Assembly (NCBI GenBank): GCA_947568835.1
Contig: OX387612.1
Span: forward strand, 12,092,001-12,156,000
Direction of reading: 5' to 3'
Source of the DNA: Protonemura montana
Lineage: Eukaryota; Arthropoda; Insecta; Plecoptera; Nemouridae
DNA: 64,000 nucleotides
The position numbers were made by a program, and so were the translations under genes. Of the stretch, positions 60,883-64,000 are shown piece by piece; positions within the stretch are counted from its first letter, which is position 1; each line of letters starts with the position of its first letter. The notes beneath the pieces are model-generated. The model had not been told where the DNA came from and ran no database searches. It saw only the letters and a list, made by a program, of their open reading frames with translations.

Positions 60883-61483
60883 TGGTCATCATGCAATACA
60901 AAGTCATCAGCATACAAACGTTTGTATGCTTGGTCATCATGCAATACAAAGTCATCAGCATACATACGTTTGTATGCTTGGTCATCATGCAATACAAAGT
61001 CATCAGCATACAAACGTTTGTATGCTTGGTCATCATGCAATACAAAGTCATCAGCATACATACGTTTGTATGCTTGGTGATCATGCAATACAAAGTCATC
61101 AGCATACATACGTTTGTATGCTTGGTCATCATGCAATACAAAGTCATCAGCATACATACGTTTGTATGCTTGGTGATCATGCAATACATAGTCATCAGCA
61201 TACATACGTTTGTATGCTTGGTCATCATGCAATACAAAGTCATCAGCATACATACGTTTGTATGCTTGGTCATCATGCAATACAAAGTCATCAGCATACA
61301 AACGTTTGTATGCTTGGTGATCATGCAATACAAAGTCATCAGCATACAAACGTTTGTATGCTTGGGCATCATGCAATACAAAGTCATCAGCATACAAACG
61401 TTTGTATGCTTGGGCATCATGCAATACAAAGTCATCAGCATACATACGTTTGTATGCTTGGTCATCATGCAATACAAAGTCAT
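60883..61483. repeat. Intron 23 array, 48 bp x about 12.5, palindromic core
   Basis: Units contain ATCATGCAATACAAAGTCAT and the 20-bp palindrome GCATACAAACGTTTGTATGC (perfect in about half the units; the other units have ATACGT in place of AAACGT). Confidence 0.94.
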
Positions 61484-62769
61484 TAACCTTATATAAAAGC
61501 TTTAAAATGCGATGTTCAACTTTTTAGTTTGTGGCTGGCTGGCTGGGTGGGTGGCTGGCTGGGATGTAACCGGCTGCTCTACTGTCTATGGAAATTGCGA
61601 AATGCGACTCAATACGTACGGAAATGGGCTAGAATTTTTCAGAATGAACTTTTACATTGGCAAGCGAGATTTTCACAGCGATTTAAAATCGTTTTCATGG
61701 TGAAAAGTTGCTAAATATGACGGCAAGATATCTCAGAGCAGTGCGATACAGCTCGATTCTTAAAACTCTTTTAATACTCAAGTTTTTCTAGCCTGGAGCT
61801 CCACGGTGATTTTTCATGCATTCGTATTAAAGTTGTTGATGTAATTGAGCAAAAACACATTCAATTGCGATCGTTTTACGTGCAAAAATAATTAATTTTG
61901 CTAATAAACTGACAGCTTTGATCAATTGTTTGCTTTTTTGACACCACGGCAAGGTGTACAAAATCGTGAATGTATCTTTTCGGCAGTGTACCTAGGATTT
62001 TCAAACGTCAAATTCAAACGTCAAAGTCAACGTCAAAGTCAACGTCAATGCAAATTCTTTTCAAAATATCCAGAACTGAAGGAAAAACGTGTGATTATTT
62101 TGGTTCTTTATTCAGGATTTAATCCCGCTACGTCTTTTTCACGGTGATTTTAAAGTGTTTTATCATAGTAAAGTATCAAAAATATTGTTGGTGTCTTGGC
62201 TAGCAAGATGAAAAATAGCCACTTGACAAGCCCGTGGCATTCCTGTGGAGGTTTTTTACACGTCAAAAAGGTTTGTAAAGTTAAACAATCTATTAACACA
62301 ACTATTGGAATCTTTTGTAAACATATTTAAAGATATTTATTGTAAATAGTATACGAATGACGAGAAATGTCGTGAAAATACGACGATTTTTCTTCATCCC
62401 CTGCCTAGACAAGATCACACAGTTGATTCCAAGCCATCAATGATATTTGTGACAATTATGTAAATCAATAACAATCCTAACTTTCTTTGCAGGTCTTTAA
62501 GACATTAAATAGGGTTTTTAAACAAACAAAACACACTTAATTAGTTTTTTATTGATAATTTAGCCAAAACTAGATTTAGAGTGACACTGACAGATCAAAG
62601 ATAAACATTTGACAGATATCTTTCATCTAATCAGGACGCCGTGGATATTTATTTTATTTTCGAGGATGCCGTGATCATTCAACAGGTATTTAAATTCAAA
62701 ACGTCATTAATTACAGAGTGCAGTTGTATCAAATCTAATCCAAATACGCAATCTAAGTTTCATATGGTT
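61484..62769. other. Intron 23 middle, no exon recognised
   Basis: AT-rich sequence with a few tandem CAAAGTCAACGT (about 62010-62050). I looked for the NBD2 signature and Walker B exon here and found none. Confidence 0.5.
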
Positions 62770-64000
62770 TTTTATTGAATTGTATAATATTGTATAGTAT
62801 TTTATGTTGTTATATGGTAGTTTATGGTTTATTGTTATGGTAGTTTATTTAGTTCTATGGTATTGGATGTTATTGGATGGTATTAAATATTATTGTTTGA
62901 TATTGTATGGTATTGAATGAAGATGTATGGTATTCTATAGTATTCTATAGTATTTAATGGTATTCTATGGTATTCTATGGTATTCTATGTTATTCTATGG
63001 TATTCTATGGTATTCTATGGTATTCTTTGGTATTCCATGGTATTCTATGATATTGTATTGTATTCTTTGGTATTCTATTATATTCTCTGGTATTCAATGG
63101 CATTTTATGGTATTATATGGTAATATATGGTATTATTTGGTATTCTATGTAGTTCTTTGGTATTATATGATATTGTTTGGTATTCTTTGGTATTCTATGG
63201 TATTCTATGGTATTCTATGAAGTTATTTGATGTTAAAAGATATTGTATGGTATTGTATAGTATTCTCTGATATTCTATGGAACTCTTTGGTATTCTTTGG
63301 TATTTTATGGAGTTCTATGGTATTGTATGATATACTATGGTATTCTATGGTATTCTATGGTTTTCTATGGTATTGTTTGGTATTCTATGTTGTAATATGG
63401 TATACTATGGTATTCTATAGTATTCTATGGAGTTCTATGGTATTGTATGTTATACTATAGTATCCTATGGTATTCTATGATATTCTATGATATTCTTTGG
63501 TATTCTTTAGTATTCTATGGAGTTTCATGGTATTCTATGATATTCTATGGATTTCTATGGTGTTCTATGGTGTTCTATGGTATTCTATGGTTTTCTATGG
63601 TATTCTATGGTATTCTATGGTATTCTATGGTATTCAATTGTATTTTATGATATTTTATGGTTTTCTATGGAGTTCTATGGTATTCTATGATATTGTATGG
63701 TATTCTATGGAGTTCTATGATATTGTATGGTATTCTATGGTATTCTATGGTATTCTTTTTTATTCTATGGAGTTCTATAGTATTCTATTATATACTATGG
63801 TATTCTATAAAGTTATTTGGTATTCTATGATATTCTATTGTGTTCTATGGTGTTCGATGGTATTCTATGGTATTCTATGGTTTTCTTTGGTGTTCTATGG
63901 TGTGCTATGGTTTTCTTTGGTATTCTATTGTGTTCTATGGTATTCTTTGGTGTTCTATGGTATTATATGGTATTCTATGGAATTCTATGGTATTATATGG
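62770..64000. repeat. Intron 23 array, TATGGTATTC 10 bp, runs off the window
   Basis: Degenerate decamer array (TATGGTATTC, TATGGAGTTC, TATGATATTC, TTTGGTATTC) still continuing at the right edge. More diverged at its left end (TATTGTATGG), suggesting growth from right to left or older age there. Confidence 0.9.

Noticed and set aside
61484-62769. Search for the next NBD2 exon
   Set aside because: No LSGG or Walker B reading in any + frame; the exon is probably beyond 64000.

Overview
The window holds most of one intron-rich animal gene on the + strand: an ABC transporter of subfamily A, closest in layout to ABCA3. I could place 23 exons with GT-AG junctions between 3392 and 60538 (about 4.2 kb of coding sequence, about 1,400 codons). 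They run from the start codon, through transmembrane domain 1, a complete nucleotide-binding domain 1 (Walker A, Q-loop, signature, Walker B, D-loop and H-loop all present), its regulatory segment and transmembrane domain 2, to the Walker A and Q-loop of nucleotide-binding domain 2. The rest of NBD2 lies beyond the right edge. All exon junctions keep the reading frame except exon 6 to exon 7, which is off by one base.

Roughly three fifths of the window is tandem repeat, and nearly every long intron has its own array with its own unit: 41 bp (intron 2), 37/46 bp (3), 36 bp (4), 11 bp plus (TTAGG)n plus inverted 11 bp (5), 78 bp (6), 11 and 10 bp (7), 77 bp (9), 9 bp (10), 85 bp (12), 38 bp (14), 52 bp SINE-head (15), 47 bp (16), 33 and 50 bp (17), 91 bp (18), 41 bp (20), 47 bp inverted (22), 48 and 10 bp (23). 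Several arrays touch a splice site. Two are plainly copies of an exon-intron junction (77-bp units copy the 3' end of exon 9; 85-bp units copy the acceptor and 5' part of exon 13), and the 8.9-kb 33-bp array carries a GTGAGT donor-like hexamer in almost every unit. Others grew from transposons: the 47-bp arrays from the terminal inverted repeat of a palindromic MITE, and the 52-bp arrays from the tRNA-like head of a SINE.

The rest of the introns and the 3.4 kb upstream hold LINE fragments (two families, one nested in the other), palindromic DNA elements, a tRNA-derived SINE, a family with a hammerhead-ribozyme-like motif, and some unremarkable AT-rich sequence. The long open frames across the arrays (up to 1,437 codons) follow from stop-free units and are not genes.

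Organism: an animal with large repeat-rich introns. The (TTAGG)n block is the arthropod-type telomere motif, so an arthropod, perhaps a crustacean, is my first guess. This is inference, since no marker gene fixes it.
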